Assembly: GCA_911728455.2 (NCBI GenBank)
Contig: OU452219.1
Span: 18,321,397-18,385,396 of the forward strand
Reading direction: 5' to 3'
Length of the DNA: 64,000 nt
Source: Marthasterias glacialis
Taxonomy: Eukaryota; Echinodermata; Asteroidea; Forcipulatida; Asteriidae
Shown: positions 12,791 through 25,035 of the stretch, in pieces
Numbering within the stretch: position 1 is the stretch's first letter
Layout: every line of letters starts with the position of its first letter
Notes under the pieces: model-generated
What the model saw: the letters and a program-made list of their open reading frames with translations, nothing else
What the model was told of the DNA's origin: nothing
The model's database searches: none
Translations under genes and position numbers: made by a program

Positions 12791-13185
12791 GTGTCGTGAC
12801 CGAGTGGTCAAAACCCACCAGACTCAAGCTCCGTTGGTTCTGATCAGCAGAGTGTGGGTTCGAGTCCCGGTCTTAACACTTAGCGTCCTTAAGCACGACA
12901 CTTTAACCATTAGTGCTTCGTCCTTCGGATGGGACGTAAAGGTGTGTGTCCCGTGTGTTGTATGCACGTGAAAGAACACAGGTACAGTGACCGCTAAGAG
13001 ACGGGGTTTGCCTCTGTGTTTCTGGCAGTGGCAGCTGAACGCGCCTTGGCACCTTGTAAACCCTTATAATGTGCTGTATAAATGGGTCTCGTAATTCAAA
13101 AACTTCAAAAGCCTGTCTTACAAAAATAATAAGTTCTTTGAGACGCCCGTAGATAAAACGCTATATAAAAACTATTTATTATTAT
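12791..13185 (+). mobile_element. tRNA-derived SINE, family 1 (most complete copy)
   Basis: The head is GTGTCGTGACCGAGTGGTC (A-box region), followed by a long variable-arm region and the B box GGGTTCGAGTCCCGG. The body contains TCCTTCGGATGGGACGTAAA and GGGGTTTGCCTCTGTG. The tail ends in ATAAATGGGTCTCG and then ATT repeats. Internal A and B boxes would support Pol III transcription, as in tRNA-derived SINEs generally. This copy shows the uninterrupted tail that the 5.5-kb copy has lost. Confidence 0.8.
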
Positions 13186-13941
13186 TAATATTAGTATTAC
13201 TATTGATATCATTATTGTTATTAATATCATTGCAAGCAAAACCCCACAATGCAAGCCTAAAATCTCTTGTCCACATTGTTTTTGATATTATTGTAATTGC
13301 TACACTGTACACGTTACATAAAGGCGGATTGCATCTTTAAGGTCAGTCACCTTTGGATGAGTGCTACTTAGTGGGCACTTGGACTCAGCCGGAGGTTATG
13401 ATGACTATCTCCTTGACTCCAGCTTCCTTTACTACCGGCAGTGTCTTGGGAGGGGATCGTGTCTCTGTTGGGAAAGCCGCCTCTTATCTCTCCCAACTAA
13501 GCAAGAGAGACTTGTTTCATTTCCTAAGCTTTCATGAGCTTGAAGGAAAGGTGGCGATGGTGGTTGGAACGTCCGGGGGGGGGGTGCTGAAATTGCTTTG
13601 AATATTTCAAGCAGTTTTATACTTTCATACTTGTTATGTTTTATAAAACAAATAAAAAATTAGTGACGTAAGTAACCCATGCCATTAAGCGCTGTTCACG
13701 TCGAGTCGTCCCTTATTTGATGAAATGGAAATACCTAAGGACTAACTGTGTACGAGGTCTGACAAGACAATAATTGATGGTTTATCGATGAACCAACCCA
13801 TTTGGTTTGATTGCTGATCGTGCAAAGAGCAACTTTAATTCTGCTGACCCCATGCCGCCATAGCTATGGTCAATTAATCATTACGGAAACCTGTGCGTGT
13901 AAATCCTGTCGGCCAATGCCACGCCCTATTTGTAACCTAAT
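13186..13941. other. Region without recognisable gene
   Basis: There is an ATT-rich stretch after the SINE tail and a G run near 13575. No gene is evident. Confidence 0.4.
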
Positions 13942-14070
13942 GCCATATCCGAATTGGCGGCTACGGCTACAGCTACGACTGTTGCTAAGGGTGTCGCTAG
14001 ACGTCCTATACGTAAATGCATGATGATGCGGCGATTCAGCCGTAGCCGTAGCCGCCAATTTGCATACGGC
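13942..14070. mobile_element. Foldback MITE, GGCGGCTACGGCTACGG family, copy 2
   Basis: The left arm GAATTGGCGGCTACGGCTAC pairs with the right arm GTAGCCGTAGCCGCCAATT. The outer parts GCCATATCC and GCATACGGC are also inverted. It is related throughout to 10378-10515 and is better preserved. Confidence 0.8.
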
Positions 14071-16237
14071 CTCAGTTTTGACCATGACTGAAAGAACTTG
14101 GTAAAACTACGGTTATCTGTAACCGAACTCGGTCTAGTCAATGATGGTTTATAGCTTGATTTGGTTGTTGGCGCTCGCTTGGTCACTCTGCTGGTTGAGA
14201 TAAAGGACCTGCTGACTTTCTCCCCCATCAATACCACCAGACAAGACGGTGTCTTCTCTGGTCTCAGCACTCATTATCAACAGTGTTATCAATTCACCCC
14301 GCTGTCGCCTCGTTGCTCAACCTTCAGGGCCACAGTCTAAAGCAATGCCTTCTTGGATGAATCGGGTTTCATAGTATGCATGTCTTAGAGCCCAACAACC
14401 CACGGAGAAAATTCTGTGTGAGGATAATCCAATTCAACCAATATTGATTGTGGTTGCATTATACCCGTCAACCTACAACTCGACGGCAGTCACGTATCGG
14501 GTACATGTTGTAAGGCCTGCACACTTTTGGCTTGTAAATGCTATACATTTACAGATGTAAAGGGAGGGCTTTTGTGAAATCGTTCCAACATTACGTTTTC
14601 CCAAAAGAAAGGCATAATTACAGATAAGCAACCTGTGGAAATCCCATCATTATGATGCTTACAAGGAATTGGATATTGAAGAAGTAATGTTCTTACGTCC
14701 TTGTTTTTAATTTTATTTTTGTTAATTTGCCCCTTTTTAAAACTATTTTTTCAACTAAGGTTTACCGGGTCAGTTTCAGCAAAAATTCATTCAGTTTCAT
14801 TCACACGTTTTCAAACACAAACATTTCCCCTACATCGATCAAACTATGGTTTCTTTTTAGCTACTTTTACATTAAATTTCGTTTTCGTGTGGACATGATT
14901 TTGTTCTTTTCTTTTAGGTGCGTTTTAGTGGCATTCTTTTTCAGTCATTCCAGACTACATTTTCACAATAATTCTTCAGGTGAATTTTTACTAAGCCTAC
15001 CTATTTACAATTAAAGAAACTGAATGGCTGACCAGCCTCTTGCTGGTTGGCTTTTGCGAAACTGAATTATCCTTGCGGACTGATGAATTTGAACGATCTT
15101 GTTTGACCAGTGAATGCTGAACTGTTGAAATTGAATTACTCCTTTTGACTTCTGGAGCAGGTATTTTCAAACGAAATTGAATGAGCCAGGTGTCAAATGT
15201 AATGAGTTTTTGTTAAAAGTGACAGGGAAAATCTATATTATTGTTATTTTATTAGTCAAAAGCCATTGCATGGCGGGTTTAAATTCTGTTCTCGTCAATT
15301 TTTCTTAGTTTACCAAAAATTACCAAATATTTCTTGATATTAAACTTGTTTACTTATTTTTTATATTTGTTTTGAAATAAGTTGTGAAACTTCAAGTGGA
15401 GATGAAACTTCAACCATGCCAGCATTGGAACCTATTTCGAGGTTCACAAACTTCCTTATCGATACGGCTTGTATTTAACAATATTTGTCAGCAAAGCTAA
15501 TTATTTCAATTTAAGTTTTTTAATGAATCTTTGATGGTTTTTTATGTAAGACCCGTTATTATGTTACTTTGTTAGAGAGGTTATGCAACACGTCTGTAAC
15601 GATCTTCGATAATTATCACGTTTGTTCGTTTGCAAGAAATATGGGAATTTCCCTACGCAATTAATGCTTTAAATCCTTTTTCTTATCATAACCCTTTTCT
15701 TGAACATCCTGCTTTGATTTGCTTATCAAGGATTTCTAATCGGATTCATGGTTACCGTGAGTTCCTCCAGAGTGAATTTCACATCCATATTATGCCACAA
15801 CCTGATAGCACAGGACCACAATTAGCTTCAATCTGAGAGCTCACTTAAATTATCAGTATAAATCCCACAGTGAAATATTTACCGAGTAAAGATGCAGAGT
15901 CAATCCTGCATACTCAATTGTAAGAAAACCTTTTTACGGTAATTGAGCGTTTATTTCTTCTTCTTTTTTCGTTTGTATTTAAATGCTGATAAACGATGAC
16001 ATACAATGCGAGAATAGCAAGAGAGAGAGAGGAGAAAAATATGTGAAGACACCAAAGATCACCATTGCCTTTCCCCCTAAATTATTGGCGCAATTGAAGT
16101 AAGTCCGTTATGACGACGTGCGAAAATCCCTCACAAAGCATTTGCCGTTTGGTGTTTTTGCTGAGTTTGACCATCGACTTTGATGAAACTTCCCAGTTTT
16201 TGGTTTGGCGATGTGATGTACTCCCTTTTGAAACATA
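14071..16237. other. AT-rich region without recognisable gene
   Basis: Short frames only. Nothing recognisable was found on either strand. Confidence 0.45.
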
Positions 16238-16414
16238 TCATTTTTATTTTTTTTAATTTATTTACTTTTTTATTTTTTTATTTATTTATTTGTTTATTTA
16301 TTTATTTTATTTTTTAATTTTTTTTTATTTTTATTTATTTATTTATTTTTATTTATTTATTTATTTTATTATTATTATTATTTTATTATTATTTTTTTTT
16401 TTTGGGGGGGGGGG
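16238..16414. repeat. T-rich low-complexity (TTTA/ATT)n tract ending in poly-G
   Basis: About 160 bases of TTTATTTA, then TTATTATT and a T run, pass into a run of G at about 16404-16414. It ends next to a SINE and may be that element's extended tail. Confidence 0.8.
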
Positions 16415-16426
16415 GTTGGAGGTGGG

Positions 16427-16520
16427 AACAAAGAAAAATTGACTGGGGCGAGATTTGAACCTGCGACCATCGGCTATACGTACCGACTCTATCCAGCCCT
16501 AATGTTGGTCTACCCGTAAC
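16427..16520 (-). mobile_element. tRNA-derived SINE, family 2
   Basis: On the minus strand it has a TAGGGCTGGATAG lead, a tRNA-like region and the B box GGTTCAAATCTCGC, ending in AATTTTTCTTTGTT. Positions 16521-16808 beyond it hold nothing recognisable. Confidence 0.65.
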
Positions 16521-16808
16521 TGTTTCCCCCTTGCCTGGGTTCAAAGTGTTGGTAGACTCATAGACAAGTCTAGGATAGCGCCCTCTTGTTGTTGGAAACA
16601 TCATGCCATCCGTCAGACTCGCAACTTTGTGTTTTGGCCACTTGTTTCGCACCCTTTTCCGTGATTATGGTAGGAACCAGCTCTGTTATTTGATATTTAT
16701 TAGGAAATAGATAATATTGACGGTCACATACATTTAGTATGTAACTATTCAAGGACAAGTTGGGTTCTATTTTGTAAACTTTCGAGACCACATGTAGAAT
16801 CCTTTATG

Positions 16809-16995
16809 TACACGTGTAGACCCAGTAACTGGGGCGCTGTACTCCTTTTTTTTAAATTTTGACATTGTCGGTCGTACCATGGAGGTAGAAATTTAATTTC
16901 TACCTCCATGGTCGTACTAGCTAGTACGACCGATAATGTCAAAATTTTAAAAAAGGGAGTACAGCGCCCCAGTTACTGGGTCTAGTACACGTGCA
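16809..16995. mobile_element. Large palindromic MITE
   Basis: The left arm (16809-16877) reads CACGTGTAGACCCAGTAACT, then GGGGCGCTGTACTCC, then AAATTTTGACATTGTCGGTC. The right arm repeats this inverted with few differences. The centre would be GTAC-TAGCTA-GTAC but is interrupted by a separate 33-bp palindromic insertion. It has no coding capacity. Confidence 0.85.
16878..16910. mobile_element. 33-bp palindromic insertion with 7-bp target duplication
   Basis: The arms CATGGAGGTAGAAATT and AATTTCTACCTCCATG are separated by a single base. The 7-mer GTCGTAC flanks both sides (16871-16877 and 16911-16917). Removing the 33 bp and one 7-mer restores the symmetrical centre of the surrounding MITE. 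A closely related 39-bp palindrome occurs at 40516-40554. Confidence 0.8.
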
Positions 16996-17801
16996 TATTC
17001 ATGATATTGGAATTTGCTTGCTATTGATTTTGCATAATTTCTTGACATAAAAATGATTATAGATATTTTATTTCGCCTCGAGGCGAATACAGTCAAGTAG
17101 TCAATAGTTAAGTGACCTACAGGGCTGAGTAGCACTGGAGGTTGTTATCAGCTGGTCTAAGGCGTGAACGGGGAGGTTTATTTTATGTTGGTAATTATTT
17201 TTGTTTTTGTCATGTCTTTATTTGCAATCGTATCTATCAGTATCACTATTACAATGTGTCTTGTTTAAGGACTGCTAGATTACTTTGGTATAGAAGAGCA
17301 TAATATAACAGAAGTCAGTATTCAGGATGATAACAGGAGTGTTTTAAGTTAATTCAGTATTTTTTTGTTTAAGACAACTCAGTGAAAGTCCTTTCAGTTT
17401 ATGCACTGTTCCTGTTTACCTTTAAGTTTCTAGGGATTTTGGCTCAAAACTAAGTGCCTATAGGTATGGTCTTGCTTTTATTACTGTTAAATACCAAGAT
17501 GGTAATTTGTTTTCTGTAATTCTTATCTTTACTACAGTTTTCACGTTGTTTGAGAATACAAAAGAATAAAAGTTTCTTAACATCAGTTTAAAAGACCAGT
17601 CTCCCTAAGAGTGCTAAGTGTGCTACAGTGAAAACGGTGCCTTCCATGATGGATGTACTGCTACTCTACCCTGCCCCAACCTGTGTCTGACACATAGAGC
17701 TGTATGACATTTCTTCGTGGACTTCAGCTGTTGCTAATTCAGTGTGGGCGTACACCGTATGTATGACAATAAAGTAACAGTAGTTGTAAATATCTTCAGC
17801 C

Positions 17802-19460
17802 ATGTCAATGACAGATCAAGAAAAACAGGAGGTTGGTGCTGCTGTGGACCAAGGTCCACGCCATAATGAACCAGAGAGAAAACCAACACTAAAGGCCCAA
17901 AGCTACCTTGAGCAGATCATACAAGACAAAGAACGAAGGTTCGGCAATGCATACTCAAGGTGGAAAGTTGAAGCTCGGGCAGCCAGAGATCTACTTAAAA
18001 AAGATTTGTCAGAAAAAGAGCTTAAAGACCAACTACGCAAAATCTCCTATCGCCTTGACTTTGTAATAAATAATTATGAAGAAGTACGAAAACTGGGAGC
18101 ACCAAATCCACAAGTCCTTCGTCAGGTAAATCGCACCTCTCAGATTTCTGAGGACATTAAAACACTGATCATGAAGAAGTCAAGAAGACTTCAAATACAG
18201 AACTTGCCTTGTTTAATGTTCATGCCAGATTGGACAAGAAGAGATAGGCCTATCCCTTTGTGTTTGAAAGTATCACAGAGTCTCATGTCTCTTCCGAGGC
18301 AACACACACCTCAAGTAAGATTGAAGCTGCTGCTGAGCTAGCTGTGATAAGGGCACAAGTTTAGTTCAAGCAATCCAGGCCCAGGGTGATAAACTGGTCC
18401 AGATTCAGGCAGAATTTCAGAGAAATACAGGAAGAGGAAGATAAGCTGGAAAGAATCAAGGCTGAAAAGGAGATCCAGATAGCTGCAGTCCGATATATGA
18501 AGGCCTAAGAAGATGAGGAAAAACAAAATAGTTCCAGTGATGAAAGTCATGGGAAAACAGTGAATCGACTCATACCTCTCTTCACACTTCTAGCAGTTGG
18601 TGTTCCCACTTTCCTCAACACATCAAAGGCATCATCTGTTGGTCTTTCAGAAATGCTGCAAGCCTTCCAGAAAAGCATTTCCCAGGCAAGATTGCCTGTG
18701 CCAGAGTCAAGCGTATTTAGTGGAGATGCCACACAGTTTCCTGAGTGGAAGAACTCATTTACCGCACTGACAACACGCAAAAACATTGGAGCTGCAAAAA
18801 AGTTACTTGACCTCCGAAAATACACTTCTTGAGCAGCAGCTACGATGATTCAAGATGCCTCTCTACGCTCAGATGAGACGGCCTATAAGGATGCTTGGTC
18901 CAAGTTGAACACAGGTACTTTATATGCTAAAGGCTTGTCCATCTGGAATGACTGTGAAGAGAACAGAAAAATGGTAAATAAATTGTCTGGAGTGGCTGGC
19001 AAGCGATGGAATCATCGGGTGAATACTTCACTGAAAAAGCAGGAGTATCCTTTGTTCAAGGAGTGCTGTGACTTTGTGGCAGAAGAAGCTGAGGTTACCT
19101 GTAACCTGATAACATCCACATTTGGGTTGAAGCTTCAGGAGAGTCAAAGAAAAGAAGCTAGGCAAGTCAAACCAAAGCATCAAGTCATGGCAACACAAGC
19201 ATTGGATCAAACCACAGCATCTCCTTCAAGTACTCCTCAATCTCAGGTAGCTAACAGTCAAGCCAATCCTCCCCCTGAATATTTTGCGATGGCTCTCACT
19301 CCAACTAAAAATACAAGTCTATATAGGAAAAGAAAAGGTTTGTTCAAGACAATAATATCTGCTTTGGATGCTTGAGAAAGGGTCACCACTCCAAAAACTG
19401 TAAACAGCGAGCCACATGTGCCAAGTGCAAGCAAACTCCATCCATGATGACAAACCACCA
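17802..19460 (+). pseudogene. BEL/Pao gag remnant
   Basis: A plausible start is the ATG at 17802. The first open segment (to about 18250 in frame, ending at 18341 after a frame change) is charged and helical. A short frameshifted segment rich in Glu, Lys and Ile follows. The DUF1759-like part lies at about 18690-19100 and includes FSGDATQFPEWKNSF and, after a break near 18830, ENRKMVNKLSG. A CCHC zinc knuckle of the form C-x2-C-x4-H-x4-C lies at 19360-19401, in a different frame from the preceding segment. At least three breaks prevent translation of a full Gag, which would otherwise assemble particles and package the element RNA. Confidence 0.8.
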
Positions 19461-19559
19461 CAAGATGAGATCACTACCAAGGAGTTGAACGAGAAGCAGG
19501 TTTCTGCTACAATGTATGTCATGCTGTGCCACCGGGGGAGATTACTCTACATGTACGTC

Positions 19560-22500
19560 TATGATAGTACCAGTGTGGGTAGTAGCTAACTCGGACCCAG
19601 CTCATGAAGTCCTTACATATGCCATGTTAGATACACAGAGTGACTCATCCTTTATACTGAATTCTATGGCGGAGAGTCTTGGGGTCAGAGGCTAACCAGT
19701 CCTGTTGAAGTCAGCAACAATGACTGCAAGTTCAAGAATATCAGATTGCAGTCTTCTTAAGGACATCACAGTTAGGGGTCTGCATTCGAGGGAGGTTATA
19801 ACTGACCCAAAATTATACACCAGAGACTTCATCCCTGCAGAAAGATCACTCATTCCAACTTCAGAAACTGCCATGAAGTGGCTTCATTTAGAGCCGACTG
19901 TGGGCAAAATTTCACCCATGCAAGACTGTGAAATTGGTCTGCTGATAGGGTGTAATTGCCCAGAAGCCCTTACACCCAGAGGGACAGTGACGGGTCAACA
20001 TAACCAACCTTCACAGAGAGACAGTGACGGGCCAACATAACCAACCTTATGCTGTGAGGACCAATCTAGGATGGTCGTCGGTGGGAGGCCACAAGCATGT
20101 GCCATAGAGTGATGTCTAAAGCCAGCCCTGTGGTATTCAAGAAAGTATTATAGTTGTTTAAAAGGGATTTTTCAGACGACAAAGGAGCCAAAGTTTTAAC
20201 ATGAAGACCTCTAGTTTTTGCACATCGTGGAGTCTTCCATCATACAGCTTGAGGATGGCCATCTGCAAATGCCCTTACCATTCCGCTCTCGTCCATGTCT
20301 ACTGGTCAACAAAGCTCAAGCAGAAACAGACAAGAAATATCATGATGATTATTTAAGTTTCATTTAGGATTTCATCACCAATGATGATGCTGAAGAAGCT
20401 GAAGCTGATGTGAAGGAGGGCAAAGTTTGGTACATTCCCCACCACAGCGTCTATCACCCGAAAAAGCCTAATAAAATACGGGTTGTGTTCGACTGTTTGA
20501 GTCAGCACCGGGGTACATCCCTGAATGATCATCTTCTGAGTACTAAGTCAATTTAGAGTTCATCTTGTAGCCATACTCTGCAACATCGAAGGGATGTTCC
20601 ATCAATTCCTTGTGAGACCCGAGGACCGAGATACTTGCGATTTCTTTTGTGGAAGGATGGGGACCTTTCTTAAGAGCCAACAGAATATAGAACGAAGGTA
20701 CACTTATTCGGTGCTACATCATCGCCAAATTGCGCCCATTATGGTCTCAAGTTTTTATCTAAGAAGTATGAGAAAGAATTCCCCTCCGCAGCCCAATTCA
20801 TCAGACATCTTTTTTATGCAGACGATGGACTGATTAGTACTGAGAATAGTGATGAGGCAATCCAACTCATCTAGCAAGCCAGAGAGCTGTGTAACAAAGG
20901 CTGTATTCACCTACACAAGTTCATCTCTAATAATAGAGAGGTATTGGAATCCGTCCCTCCAGAGGAATGTGCTTCATCAGTTTAAGGAATTGGACCTCAA
21001 CAAGGCGACCTTACCATGTCCTCCACACTGGGGATACAGTGGGATGTGGAGAAAGATGAATTCTTCTTCAAGGTAAATGCCAAGGAGGCTGTCCCTGGTT
21101 TCATCAGTCTACGACCCTTTTGGATTTTTGGCTCCATTCGTCCTCATGGGCAAGGTGCTGCTGAAGCAAATGTGTCGCAATGGAAGCGGATGGGATGATC
21201 CTCTGCCTGCAGAGAAGTGGATATCAAATCTTCCAAAAATTGCAGCGATTTGAAACCCATGCTGCCTAAGGCAGAGTCAGTTTGGTGAGGTTAAGTCCAC
21301 TCAGTTGCAGGACTTTTTAGATGCCAGCACTTTGGGTTATGGCCAATGAATTCAGGAATTCAGAATTCAGGATCACAAGGACAGAGTATACTGCACACTG
21401 GGCAAGTCTCGAGTTGCTCCAACTAAGATCACAACAATTCCTTGCCTGGAGCTGGCTGCAGCAGTTGTGTTGGTGGAAATAAGTCAAGTTCTGAGGGAGG
21501 AACTCAACCTGCCATATGGAGAAGAAATCTTATGGACTGATTCAAAGGTAGTCCTAGGATGCAACAAAAATGATGCTTGTCGCTTCCATACATTTGTGAC
21601 CAACCAAAATGATCAAGGTGAGTACAGATGTTGACCAGTGGTACTACGTCGAGTCCAGTTCTAATCCTGCTGATCATGCTTCAAGAGGGCTCACAGCATC
21701 AGCTCTGCAGCAATCTTCCTGGTACACTGGTCCTGATTTCCTGTGGAGCCCAAATTTTGAGATCCCGTCAAAGGTAACACCTGAGCTGTCCCCGGAAGAT
21801 CCAGAAATAAAAAAATCCACATGAAAGCTTATCATCAGGGCCGTGGAATGACTCTGATCATTGGATCATCAGTGGTGAAAACCTAGTGTCAAGTATTATC
21901 CGCAAATGTGTGATATGCTGGAGAAATTGAAGAGCAGAATATGGCAGATCTACCGGAAGATCGCGTCATATCCTCTCCCCCATTGTCATTCTGTGGCATG
22001 GACTGTTTTGGCCCCTTTCTCACTAAGCACGGTAACAGTAGCTTCAAGGGATGTGGCCTACTTTTCACATGTCTGTACTCCAGAGCAGTTCACATAGAAA
22101 TGCTTAATGATCTCTTCACTGATGGTCAACGGACTGTGGTGTGTTATCGCTGTAATAGGAAAGGTTCGCCAAATCAGGTCAGATCAAGGCAGCAACTTTG
22201 TTTGTGCGAAGAACAAGCTTGATTCAGCTTTGAAAGAGCTTGACACAGAAAGAATGGCAGCCTACTTAGCAAACCAAGATTGTGACTTTGTCATGAATGT
22301 ACCTTGTTCCAGTCATGTCGGCAGCGTGTGGGAATGCCAAATTAGGACAATAAGATATGTCCTCACAGGAGTAGTTGCGGTTTGTCCTGGAAGGTTGGAT
22401 GATTCCTCACTTCGAACACTGTTTTATGGAGCAATGGCCATAGTGAACAGCCGTCCTCTATCATTCGACACCATCTGTGATCCAACCAGTGTGGAACCTT

Positions 22501-22885
22501 TGACTCCAAATCATATCCTCACAATGAAGTCCAGTGTTCAACTGCCACCCCGGTTAAATTTGTACCTCAAGACATGTACCTGCGGAAGAGCTGGAGACGG
22601 GTGCAGTATCTCACGGAACAATTTTGGAGCAGATGGCGGAAAGAATACCTGTAAATTCAAAGGTTGGAGACAGTTCTTATGGTTGATTTAGAGGTGACTA
22701 CAAACCGATGGCCCATGGGCATTGTCGTGGAGACTATTGCAGATACGGACAACTTAGTGAGGAAAGTTTATAGTTCAACTTGGGATGAAGAAGCTCGATA
22801 AAAGGAGAAAGCATGTAGACAAGCTGGCTTACCTGGAGTGTCCTGTGCAGAAGCTATCAGTCCTGTTGGAGAACACTTAAAGCCC
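19560..22885 (+). pseudogene. BEL/Pao pol remnant (protease, RT, RNase H, integrase)
   Basis: The protease motif LDTQSDSSF is at about 19626; Gln after DT is usual in this superfamily. RT is marked by KIRVVFD at 20473 and YADDG at 20815-20829, the catalytic aspartates. RNase H shows LELAAAV at about 21446 and WTDSKVV at about 21533. Integrase shows DCFGPF at 22001, SDQGSNF at about 22179 and GSVWE at 22320, giving the D, D and E positions. The C-terminal WPMGIVVE motif follows near 22710 and the final CPVQKLSVLL near 22838. Segments lie in different frames with stops between them, and parts of the RT palm are missing. The longest open stretch is 22107-22691. It is a dead copy. Confidence 0.85.
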
Positions 22886-23085
22886 CAGCTCAACATTGGT
22901 AAGAGGAAAACAAAAATGTTCACAGATTTACATATACCTTACATGGTATAAAGAAAATGATGGTATAGAAAACTTTCTATTAAATATTTCTGCCTGAAGT
23001 GTTATCGTTTTTAAATAATAAATTAAATCAGATCCAAAATTAGTTTTCGTCTCAGTGAGATGAAAACTCTGTGAAACTAGGGGGG
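22878..23085 (+). mobile_element. MITE, TAAAGCCCCAGCTCAACATT family, 5' part only
   Basis: It begins with the terminal sequence TAAAGCCCCAGCTCAACATT and runs parallel to the copy at 24471 (ACAGATTTACATATACCTTA, GGTATAGAAAACTTTC, ATCCAAAATTAGTTTT). The matching inverted right end is absent; homology stops at a G run near 23083. It lies where the BEL 3' LTR would be expected. Confidence 0.65.
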
Positions 23086-23909
23086 GGGGGGTGCATGTGC
23101 CCTCCCAGCCAATGTCCATGCCCCCGGTGCCCCCCCCCCCCCCCCCATTTGAAATTTGGACTTTTGAGATTAGAAATTACCAGAATAAAATGTTACATTT
23201 TAAGAGCTTTTATGTAGTAATTTCAATGTTTTTAAAACTATTTTTTAATATTTACACGCAGAATGTATTTTGTTTAGTGCTGAAAAGGGGCTTGTTTAGG
23301 AAAAATACAAACGGAAGCTGCAGTTTTAATTGGCCAAAAGTGCCCCCTAGGAAAAATGGTGCCCCCCCCCCTTTATGCCCCCTTGTTACTTTAGTTACGG
23401 CGCTGATTCAGACTTGGTTTATAATTAACCAATCAAAGATTGGTCTGGTGTCACTGACCAGTGGATTGTTAGGGTTTTTAAGTGATTACACGGACAGTCA
23501 CAAGTCATTCCGATTAGATGAGCTTTTTGCCATTAAAGTCTCACTGATTGTATCGAGCTAATCTCTGTCTAGCCCCATCTCAGGGGAGTTTTGATCTTTG
23601 ATGTTTTAAGTAGGATTTTAGTTGTGATGATTTCTTGTTTTAAATTCTTATCTTGTTCAATTGAATGAAGAAGTTGAACTTAGCATCAATCTGTAAGTGA
23701 TTGATTGATTTATGACATCTGTTTTACAACAGCACTCATCTTTTTGAGTCTTTGTCAAAAGAATCTTTCATTATAGTTTAACCCACGAAGGGTTATAACT
23801 CTGCTGTTTTAGCTAGCTAGCTCTACGGCTGTATCGTATATTATGGGGTGTGATCCTTGGCTTCACGGCAGTAACTGGTTGAATGGCTTCTGGCTGGCAC
23901 CCCCCCCCC
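23086..23909. other. Region with G and C runs, no gene seen
   Basis: Homopolymer runs lie at about 23083 (G), 23133 (C) and 23363 (C). GTGCCCCC-type phrases recur. No gene is recognisable. Confidence 0.45.
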
Positions 23910-24045
23910 CAAACAAAGATATTGACAAAATAGGGAGACCGCCAACATCAGGGCTGGATAGCTGAGTTGGTAGAGCATCAGTACGGTAAACCGGTGGCCG
24001 CAGGTTCAAATCCCGCTCCAGTCAACTTTTCTTTGTTCACCCCAA
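23910..24045 (+). mobile_element. tRNA-derived SINE, family 2 (best copy)
   Basis: The order is AAAGATATTGACAAAATAGG, then GACCGCC, then a tRNA-like unit with A box TAGCTGAGTTGG and B box GGTTCAAATCCCGC, ending in TTTTCTTTGTTCACCCC. The tRNA-like part at 23956-24025 could fold as a cloverleaf, but its context and copies elsewhere mark it as a SINE head. Confidence 0.8.
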
Positions 24046-24470
24046 AATTGATTTTAAATTTTACCCAGTCATTTTCCCTTGTGGTTTACTGCTTGCTAGT
24101 TGAAACAAGTTAATCTTCTGAGTCTGTTTCAGTGGAAACTCTATACCTGTGCTATGAATTTATTTGGATTAAATGGTTAATGTTGTATGTAGCTGATGGA
24201 AGCATTTATAGACCTTTATCATGGTGCAGCCATCTTGTTTTTTCTCCCATTCAAATCAACGTAACAAAACTGAGGCTGGAAGGGCAAATAGTCCGGTTCC
24301 TTTTTGAACAACGAACATCAGCATCCGTTACTGTTGATGGACCCAGGGCACATGATCTGTGTTTGATTTTCTAATGATGACCATGGACCAACAACACTGA
24401 AAACAGTATTATGTTATTAGCTCTTTGTATTGTCCGTCTCTGTTCGAGACCCACTGTGTAAAAAGTGACC
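24046..24470. other. Region without recognisable gene
   Basis: Nothing recognisable apart from short frames. Confidence 0.4.
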
Positions 24471-24853
24471 TAAAGCCCAAGCTCTACATTTGTAAGAAAG
24501 AAAAACATAAATGTTCACAGATTTGCACATACCTTACATGGTATAAAGATATATAGTGACGGTAGAAAACTTTCTTTTAAATATTTCCGCCAAAAGTGTT
24601 ATCATTTTGAATAATAAATGCAATAAGATCCAAAAATTAGTTTTTTGTCTCATGTGAGACGCAAACTCTGCTCTAAGAACGCAAACAAAAATGCCAAATG
24701 CATTTTTACTGTTTTCTTGCAAATGTCACAACGAAGTAACAATGAAATGAGCTCAAGTTTCCCAGGTTTTTTTTTTTTACAAATATGTCTTGATTTGTGC
24801 AAAGAATGGAAGCATATACAGACACTTTACCAATGTTGAGCTGGGGCTTTAAA
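24471..24853. mobile_element. MITE, TAAAGCCCCAGCTCAACATT family, complete copy
   Basis: The left end TAAAGCCCAAGCTCTACATT is matched by the inverted right end CAATGTTGAGCTGGGGCTTT. The interior matches 22878-23085. Its neighbour at 24854-25035 carries a diverged version of the same interior (ACAGATTTGCACGTAACTTA, GTGGAAAACTTCTGTTG), so a second, older copy abuts it. Confidence 0.75.
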
Positions 24854-25035
24854 GGATGTGTACACAACATGGGTAAAATTTAAAATGAATGTTACAGATT
24901 TGCACGTAACTTACAACATGGTGGAAAACTTCTGTTGAAATATGTTTACCTGAAATAATAAGAGTTTTTTGAGAAATTAGTATTTTCAACTAGTTTTGAT
25001 CTCCCGAGACTAAAACTTGATGCTTTTAACAGTAA
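24854..25035 (+). mobile_element. Diverged relative of the adjacent MITE
   Basis: It begins TTTAAAGGATGTGTACACAA and continues with ACAGATTTGCACGTAACTTA and AAATTAGTATTTTCAACTAG, parallel to 24471-24853. The right end is not found. Positions 25036-25886 show no gene; GGTCGATC-like words repeat near 25150-25205. Confidence 0.5.

Larger units (their letters stand above)
17142..22885 (+). mobile_element. Degenerate BEL/Pao LTR retrotransposon
   Basis: Domains follow the BEL/Pao order: gag with a DUF1759-like region, CCHC knuckle, aspartic protease, reverse transcriptase with YADD, RNase H, zinc-binding and DDE integrase, and a DUF5641-like C-terminal end. The 5' flank 17142-17801 may include an LTR and leader; TGTTGG at 17186 is a possible LTR start. 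No matching 3' LTR follows, because a MITE begins at 22878 directly after the end of pol. Many stops and frameshifts show it is not autonomous. Confidence 0.85.

Noticed and set aside
23956..24025. Apparent tRNA gene with A and B boxes
   Set aside because: The sequence recurs with the same flanks at 2.6, 6.7 and 16.4 kb, so it is a SINE head.
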